Below are positions 47,660 through 56,528 of a DNA stretch of 64,000 nucleotides, in pieces; position 1 is the stretch's first letter; every line of letters starts with the position of its first letter. The notes under the pieces were generated by a model, which worked only from the letters and a program-made list of their open reading frames with translations, was not told where the DNA came from and ran no database searches. The position numbers were made by a program, and so were the translations under genes. Origin of the DNA: Stutzerimonas stutzeri (lineage in GTDB: Bacteria > Pseudomonadota > Gammaproteobacteria > Pseudomonadales > Pseudomonadaceae); contig DDKB01000017.1 of the NCBI GenBank assembly GCA_002339675.1, positions 310,001 to 374,000 on the forward strand, given 5' to 3'.

Positions 47660-48574
47660 TCAACGCGACGCCAGCGCCTCGCTGAGGTAATCGATCAGCG
47701 CGCGCTGTTTTGGCGGCAGGTGTCGGTTGGGCCGCCACAGCAGCCAGGCGGCGCCCTGGTACGAGCCGGTGTAACGCCATTGCGGCAGCACTTCGCACAG
47801 CCGACCGTCGGCCAGTGCCTGCGCGGCGGTGAAGTGCGGCAGGACGGTAATGCCCAGATCCGCCAGCGTCGCTTCCAGCCGCGCTTCGCTGTGGTTGCAG
47901 ACATAGCGGCCGCGCACCGTCACCACTTCCTGCCGCTCGCCATCGCTGAAATGCCAGCGGTTGTCGCCCGCACGCTCACCGAGATAGATGCAACTGTGCC
48001 GGAGCAATTCCTGCGGATGCTGCGGCGTGCCCTGTTGTGCCAGATAAGCCGGGCTGGCGCATAGCAACTGACGCACCGGCCCCAGTGGCTTGCCGGCAAG
48101 GCCTTCGGGCGGTTGATCGGTGACCTTCACCAAGAGGTCGAAGCCGTCTTCGATCAAATCGGGGCTCTGGTCGCTGATCTGCAGCTGCACCTCGACCTCG
48201 GCGTAGCGTCGCAGAAAACCCGGCATCAGCGGGCTGATGACGAACTTGCCGTAGGCCTTGGGCACGCTCAGGCGTACCAGCCCGCGAGGGCTGCTCATCA
48301 GCCGCTCGCCGATGGCCAGTGCCTGGTCAGCGGCGTCCAGCATCGTTCGGCAATGCGCATAGAACTCACTGCCGGCTTCGTTCAGCCGCAGCTGGCGCGT
48401 GGTGCGCTCCAGCAGTCTTAGCGACAGCGCCTGTTCCAGTCGCGCGACCTGCCGGCTTACCGCCGACGCGGTGGTGCCCAGCTGCCGGGCTGCGGCGGAG
48501 AAGCTGCCGGCCTCGACCACGCGCACAAACACCACCATGCCCGGCAGCAGAGAGGCGCTTTCATTTGTTCTCAT
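47660..48574 (-). CDS. LysR-family transcriptional regulator
   Basis: A 304-residue regulator. The N-terminal winged helix-turn-helix reads VVFVRVVEAGSFSAAARQLGTTASAVSRQVARLEQALSLRLLERTTR, standard for the family; the C-terminal part (about 90-300) is the effector-binding periplasmic-protein-like fold. It is divergent from the EamA transporter gene with 88 bp between the starts, the classic arrangement in which a LysR protein controls its neighbour. The start at 48574 (MRTNESASLL) is used rather than a TTG three codons earlier. The effector is unknown. Confidence 0.9.
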   Translation of the reverse strand: MRTNESASLLPGMVVFVRVVEAGSFSAAARQLGTTASAVSRQVARLEQALSLRLLERTTRQLRLNEAGSEFYAHCRTMLDAADQALAIGERLMSSPRGLVRLSVPKAYGKFVISPLMPGFLRRYAEVEVQLQISDQSPDLIEDGFDLLVKVTDQPPEGLAGKPLGPVRQLLCASPAYLAQQGTPQHPQELLRHSCIYLGERAGDNRWHFSDGERQEVVTVRGRYVCNHSEARLEATLADLGITVLPHFTAAQALADGRLCEVLPQWRYTGSYQGAAWLLWRPNRHLPPKQRALIDYLSEALASR

Positions 48575-48662
48575 GGCGCACAAGTCCTGTTCCGTGTCGC
48601 TGGATTATCGATCTCCGCGCAGCAATGGACAATCGACGCGTTGATTCAGACGGGTAATCGAA

Positions 48663-49598
48663 ATGCTTAAATTGGGTGGCATGGCAGGACGCAACCTCTG
48701 GCTGGCCGACGCCATGCTGTTGATGGTGGCGGTCATCTGGGGCAGCAGCTATGCGGTGGCCAAGCAGGCGCTGTGGTTCTATCCGGTGCTCGGGTTTCTG
48801 GCGATTCGCTTTGGCCTGACCTTCATCCTGCTGTTGCCACAGCTGCGCGGAGAGGGCCGGCGCGCGATTCGTCCGGGCCTGCCGCTGGGGTTGGTGATGC
48901 TGGGGATTTTCCTCTGCGAAACCTGGGGCGTAATGCTGACCAGCGCCAGCAACGCCGCCTTTCTCATCAGCCTGTGCGTGGTGTTCACGCCGTTTGTCGA
49001 ATGGGCGATGTTGCGTCAGCGCCCGAGTAACCGTCTGTTTGCAGCTTGTGCGTTGTCGCTGGCCGGCGTCTGGCTGCTGACAGGAGGCATGGCGATGTCG
49101 CTCAACCTGGGTGATGGGTTGATGCTCGCCGCCGCGGTATTGCGCGCCGTTCTCGTGTGCCTGACGCGACGTCTGACCGCCGATCTCGAGGTGCCGCCGT
49201 TGGCGTTGACGGCGGTACAGAGCGGGGTAGTCGCCTCGGGTTGCCTGCTGCTGGGCGTGTCGCTGCCGGGCGGGTTGCCGGCGTTGCCGCAGAGCCCGGC
49301 GTTCTGGGCGGCGACCTTGTACCTGGTGGGCTTCGCCACGCTGTTTGCGCTTTACGTGCAAAACCTGGCGCTGGGCCGCACCAGTGCGACACGGGTGTCG
49401 CTGCTGATGGGTTCCGAACCGCTGTTCGGCGCGCTCATCGCCGGGTTCTGGCTTGGCGAACGGCTGGGGCTGCAGGGGTGGATCGGCGGGCTGCTGATCA
49501 TGATCGCGACGCTGGGGACCTTGCGCCTCGGTCGTAAGGATTCGCCGGGCGTCGGGGAGCAGCATCAGCGCATTGCAGGACGCGAGGCGGTGGGCTGA
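48663..49598 (+). CDS. EamA/DMT-family membrane transporter
   Basis: A 311-residue inner-membrane protein with ten predicted helices in two EamA repeats (about 14-145 and 155-295). The start LADAMLLMVAVIWGSSYAVAKQALWF and the second-half FATLFALYVQNLALGRTSATRVSLLMGSEPLFGALIAGFWLGERL are typical of drug/metabolite exporters. The substrate is unknown; control by the divergent LysR gene is likely. An alternative ATG is at 48681. The last codons and stop lie inside a REP-like palindrome (49589-49606), so the C-terminal AVG is encoded by the repeat. Confidence 0.87.
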   Translation: MLKLGGMAGRNLWLADAMLLMVAVIWGSSYAVAKQALWFYPVLGFLAIRFGLTFILLLPQLRGEGRRAIRPGLPLGLVMLGIFLCETWGVMLTSASNAAFLISLCVVFTPFVEWAMLRQRPSNRLFAACALSLAGVWLLTGGMAMSLNLGDGLMLAAAVLRAVLVCLTRRLTADLEVPPLALTAVQSGVVASGCLLLGVSLPGGLPALPQSPAFWAATLYLVGFATLFALYVQNLALGRTSATRVSLLMGSEPLFGALIAGFWLGERLGLQGWIGGLLIMIATLGTLRLGRKDSPGVGEQHQRIAGREAVG

Positions 49599-49606
49599 AG
49601 CCCACC
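49589..49606. repeat. REP-like palindrome at the EamA gene end
   Basis: GGTGGGC-TGAA-GCCCACC: a perfect 7-bp stem whose loop contains the TGA stop of the EamA gene. It faces a second copy at 49699-49716 across about 90 bp. Confidence 0.8.
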
Positions 49607-49698
49607 CTGCGGCGAGCCGGGTGAGGTGCGGCCGCCGTGTGGCACCTCTACTTGCAGGGCCCGACTGCCGGTTGTCCCGGTGTTCTCCAATACCCTAG

Positions 49699-49716
49699 GG
49701 TGGGCGTCAGCCCACC
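49699..49716. repeat. REP-like palindrome, second copy
   Basis: GGTGGGC-GTCA-GCCCACC, preceded by CTAG. Together with the copy at 49589-49606 it sits between the convergent EamA and GTPase genes and may act as a bidirectional terminator. Confidence 0.8.
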
Positions 49717-49743
49717 ATGAACCGCTGCCACGTCGAAAGGCGT

Positions 49744-51117
49744 TCAGCCGTTGCGCAGTTCGGCTTGCAGCGCGTCAAGGGTGACCTGGCGCTCGGCGTC
49801 CTGCGGCCGGGCTTCGGGATTGAGCGAGGACCATTCCGGATGCGCGCGGCAGCGGTGCAGGGCTTCGGGCAGTTTGCCTTCGCGCCAGGCCTTGTCATCC
49901 GGCGCCTCCAGGCGGACCGCCTCCATTGCCGCGTGGCCGCGAGCGGCCAGGGCGATCAGCAACTGCCGCTGACGCAGGGCAAGCAGCCGCATCACGGCGT
50001 CGTCGACGGTGAGTTCGCGCTGGCCCTTGAGCTTGCCGAGCAGCCGGTTGCCGTAATGCCTGGCGGTCTGCGCGCCGCCGCCCGCCAAGGCTCCGAGCAG
50101 GGCTGCTGCACCCATGGTGATGCCGCCGACCATCAGGTCGACGCCGGCCCCAGCCGCCGCACCGGCCGCCATGCCACCGCCGATCTTCACGCCGAGCTGC
50201 CTGAGGGTTTCCGGGTTGAACAGGTCGTCGCCCCAGCGGCCGCCAAGCAGCGGCAGGTCGGCTGCGGCGGCATCCTGCGGGCGAAAGCCGTAGAGCCGCA
50301 GCAGCGCTTCGACGCATCGTTGCTCGCGGGCACGTACCGCATCGTGCAGTTCGCGAATGGCGCCGCGCTCGAGGTCAGGCTGGGCGGCGACGCTGCGGCG
50401 GCAAGCAGCGACATCCACCAGCAGTTCGGCGATCAGCCGGTTGCCTTCGCTCAGCCGCGCCGCCGCCTGGGCTTCATGATCGTCGATCAGCCGCTGCAGC
50501 TTGGGTCGTGCCTGTTCCAGCAGCAGCGCCAGGCTTTCATAGAGGCGGCGCTCGCCATCGATCGGCGGCGCCACGCTGTCGAAGCGCACCAGTGCATGCA
50601 GGCCCAGCCGCGCCAGGGCTTCGCGCCACTGTTCCTCGCGATGGCCAGGCTGCGCGACGAAGTTGAGCACCGGCAGCAGCGGCTTGCCGCAGCCGGCCAG
50701 CACCGCCAGCTCGTCCTTGTATTTGGCTAGCACCGGCTCGCGCGCATCGATGACGTAAAGCCCGGCGTCGCTGGCGAGTAGCTGGCGCAGCACCTTGGCT
50801 TCCTGCTCGAAACGCTGGCGCGCCTCGCTGCCATCCAGAAAGCGTGCGGTGCGGGCCGGGCCGTCGAGGCGTTCGCCGGGCCGCTCGATCCGCTCCAGAT
50901 GGTCGAGCAGGGCGATGGCGTCTTCCAGGCCGGGCGTGTCGTAGAGCTCCAGCAGCGGCTCGCCATCGACCGACAGCCGCGCGCCCTCGACGTGGCGAGT
51001 GGTGCTCGGTCGGTGCGAAACCTCGCCGAAGCCGACGTCGCGGGTCAGGGTGCGCAGCAGCGAGGTCTTGCCAACGTTGGTGTGGCCGACCAGGGCGAGC
51101 TTCAGTGGCGTGCTCAT
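49744..51117 (-). CDS. GTPase with DUF3482 domain
   Basis: A 457-residue Era/MnmE-type GTPase fused to DUF3482. G1 is GHTNVGKTS (11-19), the switch region follows (RPSTTRHVEG), and G3 is DTPGLED (near residue 60). The C-terminal DUF3482 part (about 190-457) has a Gly/Ala-rich hydrophobic stretch (GGGMAAGAAAGAGVDLMVGG; near 320) that could insert in a membrane. Such GTPases are regularly encoded beside a DUF2868 membrane protein, as here 150 bp upstream on the same strand. The cellular role of the pair is not known to me. Confidence 0.85.
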   Translation of the reverse strand: MSTPLKLALVGHTNVGKTSLLRTLTRDVGFGEVSHRPSTTRHVEGARLSVDGEPLLELYDTPGLEDAIALLDHLERIERPGERLDGPARTARFLDGSEARQRFEQEAKVLRQLLASDAGLYVIDAREPVLAKYKDELAVLAGCGKPLLPVLNFVAQPGHREEQWREALARLGLHALVRFDSVAPPIDGERRLYESLALLLEQARPKLQRLIDDHEAQAAARLSEGNRLIAELLVDVAACRRSVAAQPDLERGAIRELHDAVRAREQRCVEALLRLYGFRPQDAAAADLPLLGGRWGDDLFNPETLRQLGVKIGGGMAAGAAAGAGVDLMVGGITMGAAALLGALAGGGAQTARHYGNRLLGKLKGQRELTVDDAVMRLLALRQRQLLIALAARGHAAMEAVRLEAPDDKAWREGKLPEALHRCRAHPEWSSLNPEARPQDAERQVTLDALQAELRNG

Positions 51118-51267
51118 GGCCGGTACTCCAGTTTGAAATTCGTGCGGTACGCGCCGTATGGCGCGGCGCCCGCGGCTGTCCGCAGCTGTTGCCGGAGCCA
51201 GCTTGCTGGCGAGCCAGCCGCCGGGCTGGTCGGCAGGAGGCGGGACCCTGCCGGAGCCGAGTCAGGT

Positions 51268-52677
51268 TCAATCATGGCCAGTCTCCAGCCAGGTCATGGG
51301 GGCGCTGCCCGCATGAGTTAGACCGAGGCCATCCAGTGCCTGGCGCCAGTCCTGCAGGCGGTTGCTGTCCAGCGATTCGCCCACGGGTGGCTGCAACAAC
51401 CAGACGCGGCTATGCGCAGCGCAACGGCTCAGCTCGCCGATCAGTGCCAGCGTGCCGCGATCCGGCGAACGCCGCGGGTCGCAGGCGATGGCCAGGCGCT
51501 GGGGTGGGAAGCGGGTGAGCTGTTCAAGCAGACGTCGACGTTGCTCGCGATCATCCAGCACGCCGGCATCGGCGACACTTTTCGGCAGCTTGGGTGGCCA
51601 GGCATGGCTCTGGTCCAGTTCGATGCCGACCAGCACCGCGCCTTCGCTGCCGTCCAGTTGCGCACCGGCGCTCGGTGCATGCAGCTGCGGCGGCGCTGCA
51701 TCGTTGATGCCGAGACGTTCGGCGGAGGGCTGAAGGCGCTCTCGCAGCAGCCTGTACGCCGGAAGCTGCAGGTCCAGGCGCAGCTGTGCCCGCCCACGCC
51801 GCCAGCGCCACAGGCACAGCAGCGCCAGTAGCAGGCGCGGCAAGAGGCCGTAGACCAGCACCACGCCGACCAGCCAGCCGGCCCAGCTTTGCGGCGCGGT
51901 GTCGACGCTGCCGGCCAAGGCGCTGCTGTCGAGCGCGCCACTGGCACGGATCTGGTCGATGTCCGGCACGCTGAAACCCAGCCACGAGGGCAGCACGCCG
52001 AGCGCCTGGGTCAGGTTGATAAAGGTAGCGTCGCCCAGGATGGTGGTTTCCCAGACGAAGCCGTAGCGCCGCGTGGCGAGCAGCATCAGCAGCGTCAGCA
52101 GAGCGCTGCTCATCGCCACCAGCCACAGCCCGTGGACGCCAAAGCCCAGCAGCCAGCGGCCCAGGCGGCGCTGGTCGAGCACCGCCAGCAACGCCGGCGC
52201 CAGCTGCACGGCGCGCGCATCGCGGGCGAGCTTCTGGCTGAGCCACAGCCACAGCCGGCCCAGTGCGGCGCCGCTGTCACCGGCGAGGAAAAAGCCCAGC
52301 AGCCAGCCGAGCAAGGTCAGCAGGTTCAACCCGAGCAGGCTGCCCAGCGCCCAGAACACGTTGACCGGCCGCACGCCATCCCCCAGCGCTGCCAGCACCA
52401 GCCCGGCGCCGGTGAACAGGGCCAGCAGCACCAGCGCAATGCCGGCCAGCTTCGCGCCTTGCCGCCAGTGCCGCAGCGCTTCGATCAGGCCGTCCCGGCG
52501 CGCCAGCCACAGCGCGCGATGCGTGATCAACGTCGGCAGATCGCCGCCTTGCGCGCGCGCCTGGCGGTTGGCTTCGGCATCGTCCAGCGGGCCGGCATGT
52601 TCTTCACGCAGGCGCACCGCTTCGGTCAGCCAGAGGCGGTCGAGAGGGTTCGGCAGCGACAGGGGAGGTTGGGACAC
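51268..52677 (-). CDS. DUF2868 domain membrane protein
   Basis: A 469-residue protein. The N-terminal region is soluble; membrane helices follow at about 73-97, 105-132, 175-205 and 270-292, and the C-terminal ~170 residues are soluble and include VLVGIELDQSHAWPPKLPKSVADAGVLDDREQRRRLLEQL-type sequence and a stretch (RLAIACDPRRSPDRGTLALIGEL) that recalls a cytosolic nucleotide-related fold. DUF2868 has no assigned function. It is the first gene of a probable two-gene operon with the DUF3482 GTPase, so the two likely act together at the inner membrane. Divergent from the DUF4282 gene. Confidence 0.8.
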   Translation of the reverse strand: MSQPPLSLPNPLDRLWLTEAVRLREEHAGPLDDAEANRQARAQGGDLPTLITHRALWLARRDGLIEALRHWRQGAKLAGIALVLLALFTGAGLVLAALGDGVRPVNVFWALGSLLGLNLLTLLGWLLGFFLAGDSGAALGRLWLWLSQKLARDARAVQLAPALLAVLDQRRLGRWLLGFGVHGLWLVAMSSALLTLLMLLATRRYGFVWETTILGDATFINLTQALGVLPSWLGFSVPDIDQIRASGALDSSALAGSVDTAPQSWAGWLVGVVLVYGLLPRLLLALLCLWRWRRGRAQLRLDLQLPAYRLLRERLQPSAERLGINDAAPPQLHAPSAGAQLDGSEGAVLVGIELDQSHAWPPKLPKSVADAGVLDDREQRRRLLEQLTRFPPQRLAIACDPRRSPDRGTLALIGELSRCAAHSRVWLLQPPVGESLDSNRLQDWRQALDGLGLTHAGSAPMTWLETGHD

Positions 52678-52890
52678 GCGGTTTCTCGTAGAGGGGCTCG
52701 GTCCTGAGGATAACCGTTGCCGGTCAGAAGGGTGAAATGACCACCCCGCTGGCGCAGCGTGCCGATTCTGCTAGCATCCGCCGCCGATCGTCCGATCGCT
52801 CTGCGGTTCGCCGCCTCATCTGCCAGGGACAGGCCGATTCGCCAAGCAGCGCTTGGCCGCCACCTTGCGCACCTTCAAAAGGACTTTGCC

Positions 52891-53136
52891 ATGAAAGACG
52901 TCTTCTTCTTCGACTCCATGCTGACGCCGAAGATCATTATCTTCATCTACTGGCTGGGCTTGATCAGTGTGGTTGTCGGTGCGATCGGCTCGATGTTCAG
53001 TGGCTACGGCGGGGGCTTCTGGTCTGGCTTGGGCATCCTGCTGTTCGGCTTGATCGGCACGCGGATATGGTGCGAGCTGCTGATCGTGCTGTTCAAGATC
53101 AACGAGAACCTGCAGAAAATCGCCAATCGTCAGTGA
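52891..53136 (+). CDS. DUF4282 small membrane protein
   Basis: An 81-residue inner-membrane protein with two helices (about 14-36 and 43-65), opening MKDVFFFDSMLTPKIIIFIYW and ending in a cytosolic tail (RIWCELLIVLFKINENLQKI), the DUF4282 pattern. No function is established. The ATG at 52891 follows AAAAGGACTTTGCC, a fair ribosome site; a longer in-frame form has no similarity to the family. It is followed within 10 bp by an intrinsic terminator, so it is a stand-alone gene. Confidence 0.85.
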   Translation: MKDVFFFDSMLTPKIIIFIYWLGLISVVVGAIGSMFSGYGGGFWSGLGILLFGLIGTRIWCELLIVLFKINENLQKIANRQ

Positions 53137-53143
53137 TCGGCCT

Positions 53144-53169
53144 CAGGCGGTGTTCTTGCCGCCTGTTTT
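53144..53169 (+). terminator. Intrinsic terminator of the DUF4282 gene
   Basis: CAGGCGG / CCGCCTG with an 8-nt loop, followed by TTTT, beginning seven bases after the stop codon. Confidence 0.85.
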
Positions 53170-53244
53170 CAGCGCCGGCTGTTCGGCCGGGCGCGTCCTC
53201 TTACCGCAGCACTGCAGATCGAAGCACGGCGCCTTCAGGTTCCG

Positions 53245-54756
53245 TTAGCCGGCGGCGTTATCTTGCACAGCATCGCCCGCCGAACGTTTGATTCGCTCCT
53301 GCCAGTAGCGGCGCACGGCGAAGAACAGCGACAGTGCGGTCAGCACAATAAAGATCCAGGTAATCGGCCCGCGGAAGAAGATCATCGGATCACCGCGTCC
53401 GATCAGCAGCGTGCGCCGCAGGTTGTCCTCGAACATCGGCCCGAGGATGAAGCCGAGCAGGAAGGGCGCGGTGGCGAAACCGGTGCGGTTGAAGACGTAG
53501 CCGACCACGCCGAACAGCAGCATCAGGCCGATATCGAAGGTGCTGTTGTTCACCGCAAACGCGCCGTAGACACAGAACATCAGCACGATCGGCAGCAGGA
53601 TCGCCTTCGGGATGTCGGCGACCAGAGAGAAGTACTTGATTACCCCGTGGCCGACGAACAGCAGCACCGCCGAACTCAGCATGATCCCGCAGAACAGCGC
53701 ATAAACCAGCGTCAGGTTCTCCTGGAACAGCACCGGGCCGGGCGTCAGCCCGTGGATCATGAAGGCGCCGAGGATGATCGCCGTGATCACGTCGCCCGGA
53801 ATGCCCAGCGACAGCAGCGGGATCAGCGTGGCGCCGGCCACGCCGTTGTTGCCTGATTCCGACGCCGCCACGCCCTCCAGTTCGCCTTTGCCGAAGTTGG
53901 CGCGGTTGGGTGAGCGACGCTTGGCCTCGCTGTAGGAAATGAACGCCGCGGCGGTCGCCCCGGTGCCCGGCACGGCGCCGATGATCACGCCGATGAACGA
54001 GCCGCGGACGATGGTCTTCAGGCTTGCCTTGAGTTCCTTGAGCGTCAGGCCCACGCCGCTGGAGGCGGCCTTGATGTGCGGTGCGGCCTTCTTCAGGTAG
54101 AAATCGAGGACTTCCGGCACGGCGAACAGGCCGATCAGCAACGGCACGAAATTCACCCGGTCCATCAGGTTGTAGTTGCCGAAGGTCAGCCGCTGGCTGC
54201 CGTAGACCACGTCCATGCCGATGGACGCCACGATCACGCCCAGCGCGGCGGCGATCAGGCCCTTGATCGCCGATTCGCCGGCGATCGAGATGATGATGGT
54301 CAGCGAGAAGCAGATCAGCCAGAAAAACTCCGGCGGGCCGAAGTTCAGGGCGATCTTGGCCAGATAGGAGGCGAACAGGATCAGCGCCAGGTTCGACAGC
54401 ACGTCGGCAATGCACGACGAATAGAGTGCCATCTGCAGCGCCTTTTTCGCCTTGCCCTGCTGCGCCAGCGGGTAGCCATCGAGCAGGGTGCAGGCCGCCG
54501 CGGGCGAGCCGGGCGTATGGATCAGGATGGCGGTGATCGAGCCGCCGTACATGCCGCCCTTGTAGATGCCCACCAGCAACAGAATGGCCGTCACTGGCTC
54601 GAGGGAAAAGGTGAACGGCAGCGCCAGGGCGACGGCCATGGTGGCGGTCAGCCCGGGAATCGCGCCCACCACCACGCCGATCAGCACGCCGATGCCGATC
54701 GCGATGAAATTGTCGACGCTGAGGAACAGGCTCAGGACTTCGGAAAAGTGTTCCAT
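53245..54756 (-). CDS. tctA: Tripartite tricarboxylate transporter TctA (second system)
   Basis: A 503-residue, ~12-helix permease of the TctA family with the same signatures as the first system: GAIPGLTATMAVALALPFTF, GYPLAQQGKAKKALQM, VPGTGATAAAFISYSEAKRR and LGIPGDVITAIILGAFMIHG. The signature details differ clearly from the TctA at 11060-12574 (for example VPGSGTTAVMIG there), so the two systems are old paralogues and probably carry different organic acids. It is the last gene of tctC-tctB-tctA. The 24-bp gap to tctB fits one operon. Confidence 0.94.
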   Translation of the reverse strand: MEHFSEVLSLFLSVDNFIAIGIGVLIGVVVGAIPGLTATMAVALALPFTFSLEPVTAILLLVGIYKGGMYGGSITAILIHTPGSPAAACTLLDGYPLAQQGKAKKALQMALYSSCIADVLSNLALILFASYLAKIALNFGPPEFFWLICFSLTIIISIAGESAIKGLIAAALGVIVASIGMDVVYGSQRLTFGNYNLMDRVNFVPLLIGLFAVPEVLDFYLKKAAPHIKAASSGVGLTLKELKASLKTIVRGSFIGVIIGAVPGTGATAAAFISYSEAKRRSPNRANFGKGELEGVAASESGNNGVAGATLIPLLSLGIPGDVITAIILGAFMIHGLTPGPVLFQENLTLVYALFCGIMLSSAVLLFVGHGVIKYFSLVADIPKAILLPIVLMFCVYGAFAVNNSTFDIGLMLLFGVVGYVFNRTGFATAPFLLGFILGPMFEDNLRRTLLIGRGDPMIFFRGPITWIFIVLTALSLFFAVRRYWQERIKRSAGDAVQDNAAG

Positions 54757-54780
54757 GCGGTCACTCGCGAAAGGGGCGGG

Positions 54781-55275
54781 TCAATCCCAGAGGGTGCCGG
54801 AGGGCAGTGGGACGTTGAGGATATGGATGAACAGCAGGCTCACCAGCCACGGCAGGGCGATCGCCAGCAGGTACAACCAGGGCTTGCGCACCGGATGCGC
54901 GGCGAACAACAGCAGCGTGCCGAGAATGCCGGCAACGATGGCGCCCAGCGGCTCGAACAGCAGCCAGTAGACGGCCAGGCCGGCCAGCATCAGCAGCGGG
55001 CGCTGCACTGGCGCCCGCTCACCGGCCGCGGCGGCAGGTATCGGCGGGCGCAGGCAACCTTCGACAATCAGCGCCAGCGACAGCACCGCCACCAGCCAGC
55101 CGGCCACGCTGGGTAGCCAGCGCGGCGACTGCATGGGGTTCTCGACCATCGGCGCCTCGTCGATGTAGTTCGGCACCAGGTAGAACAGGAACACCAGCGC
55201 GGCCGCGAGCCAGAATGCGCCGAGCAGGGTGTTGACGTTGGCCCAGCGCGGACGGCTGGCGGCGGCAGCTGTCAT
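54781..55275 (-). CDS. tctB: Tripartite tricarboxylate transporter TctB (second system)
   Basis: A 164-residue membrane protein with about four helices: one near 19-36 (TLLGAFWLAAALVFLFYLVPNY), one near 54-70, and a C-terminal pair (LLMLAGLAVYWLLFEPLGAIVAGILGTLLLF and YLLAIALPWLVSLLFIHI). This is the TctB layout. It starts 14 bp after the tctC stop. Its sequence is otherwise poorly conserved, as usual for the family, so the call leans on its place between tctC and tctA. Confidence 0.9.
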   Translation of the reverse strand: MTAAAASRPRWANVNTLLGAFWLAAALVFLFYLVPNYIDEAPMVENPMQSPRWLPSVAGWLVAVLSLALIVEGCLRPPIPAAAAGERAPVQRPLLMLAGLAVYWLLFEPLGAIVAGILGTLLLFAAHPVRKPWLYLLAIALPWLVSLLFIHILNVPLPSGTLWD

Positions 55276-55289
55276 GGTCGTCCTCCGCC

Positions 55290-56267
55290 TTACTTGAGTT
55301 CGGCCTGGCTGGCGACCCGCTGCCAGCGCTCGACGTCCTGTGCGACGTAATCGCGGAACGCATCGCCCTCTTCGCTGGCCCGCTCGCCGCCGATCTGCGC
55401 GACGAAATCCTTGAAGCTCGGGTCATCCATTGCCTTGTCGAGGGCGGTCTGCAGCGTCTTGACCGCTTCATCGGACAGGCTGTCGTCGCCGATCAGGCCG
55501 AACCAGGCGGTGGTGACGAAGTCGCCGAGACCCATGTCGGCGCCGATCTTCGACAGCGGCTCGACACCGGGCAGGTAGGGCGAGGGCTCGGCCGAGGTAA
55601 CCGCCAGCGCACGCAGCTTGCCGGACTTGATGTGCGGCAGGACGGTGGGCATGTTTTCGAAGGACACGTCGACGTCACCACTGAGCAGCGCCGGCAGGGC
55701 TTCGCCGCTGCCACGGAAGGGCACGTGGGTCATCTGGGTGCCGGTCATGGTCTTGAACAGCTCGCCGGACATGTGGATCGAGCTGCCGACGCCGGAGGAG
55801 CTGAAGGTCATCTCCTTGTCCTTGGCCGCTTTGATGAAGTCCGCGACGGTTTTATAGGGGCTGTCGGCTGGCACCACCATCACGTTGGGGATCTCGATGA
55901 CGTTACGGATGAATTTGAAATCCTTCACCGGGTCGTAGGGCAGGTTCTTGTAGATCACCGGGCCGATGGTATGCCCGGGCGAAGCCATCAGGATGGTGTG
56001 ATCGGCGCCGCGACCGCCGCGTGCCAGTTGACCGGTAGCCATGGTCGAGCCGGCGCCGGGGCGATTCTCCACGACGACGGTGCCGATCTCCTTCTGCAGC
56101 AGGTCGGCGACCTTGCGCGAGAGGATGTCGGTGGTGCCGCCGGGGGCGTAAGGCACGACCAGGCGCACGGTGTCCGTCGGCCAGTCGGCGGCCTGGGTAA
56201 GAGCGGTGAAGGGGAGCGAGGCACTGAGTGCCAGCAGGCAGGCGGCGCGCTTGAGCATCGACGTCAT
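55290..56267 (-). CDS. tctC: Tripartite tricarboxylate transporter binding protein TctC (second system)
   Basis: A 325-residue periplasmic Bug-family protein. The signal peptide ends near residue 26 (LTQA|ADW), and the mature start DTVRLVVPYAPGGTTDILSR is the Bug hallmark. It binds an organic acid and docks on TctAB. It is almost the same as the orphan TctC at 57834-58805: about 90 consecutive residues from DWPTDTVRL to PYDPVKDF are identical, and both copies share long identical DNA. The leader has ACAACAATTA near the GGAAGG ribosome site. Divergent from the CoA-transferase gene. Confidence 0.93.
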   Translation of the reverse strand: MTSMLKRAACLLALSASLPFTALTQAADWPTDTVRLVVPYAPGGTTDILSRKVADLLQKEIGTVVVENRPGAGSTMATGQLARGGRGADHTILMASPGHTIGPVIYKNLPYDPVKDFKFIRNVIEIPNVMVVPADSPYKTVADFIKAAKDKEMTFSSSGVGSSIHMSGELFKTMTGTQMTHVPFRGSGEALPALLSGDVDVSFENMPTVLPHIKSGKLRALAVTSAEPSPYLPGVEPLSKIGADMGLGDFVTTAWFGLIGDDSLSDEAVKTLQTALDKAMDDPSFKDFVAQIGGERASEEGDAFRDYVAQDVERWQRVASQAELK

Positions 56268-56528
56268 GGATTACCTTCCGTTTTCTAATTGTTGTAGGGG
56301 TGTCGCGGACACTCCGAGCGGTTGCCCGGCCCCGGTGAACACCGTTCGGCTGCCACTGTGGACACCGGCACCTTACTGGATGCTGGCAGCGGCGATGATG
56401 GCCCTGGCGAATTTTCCGTGCGGTTATCGAACACTTGGGTGGTCGCCAGCGGTTGTGGTTTCGGTCCGCTTGCGCCACCTTCGCAGCGTCCTTTCGCGGA
56501 TCCCATCGATTGAACCCAAGGAGACGCT

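Noticed and set aside
49636..49653. Possible sigma-54 promoter TGGCACCTCTACTTGC
   Set aside because: GG-to-GC spacing is 11 bp, not 10, and no gene lies downstream on that strand.
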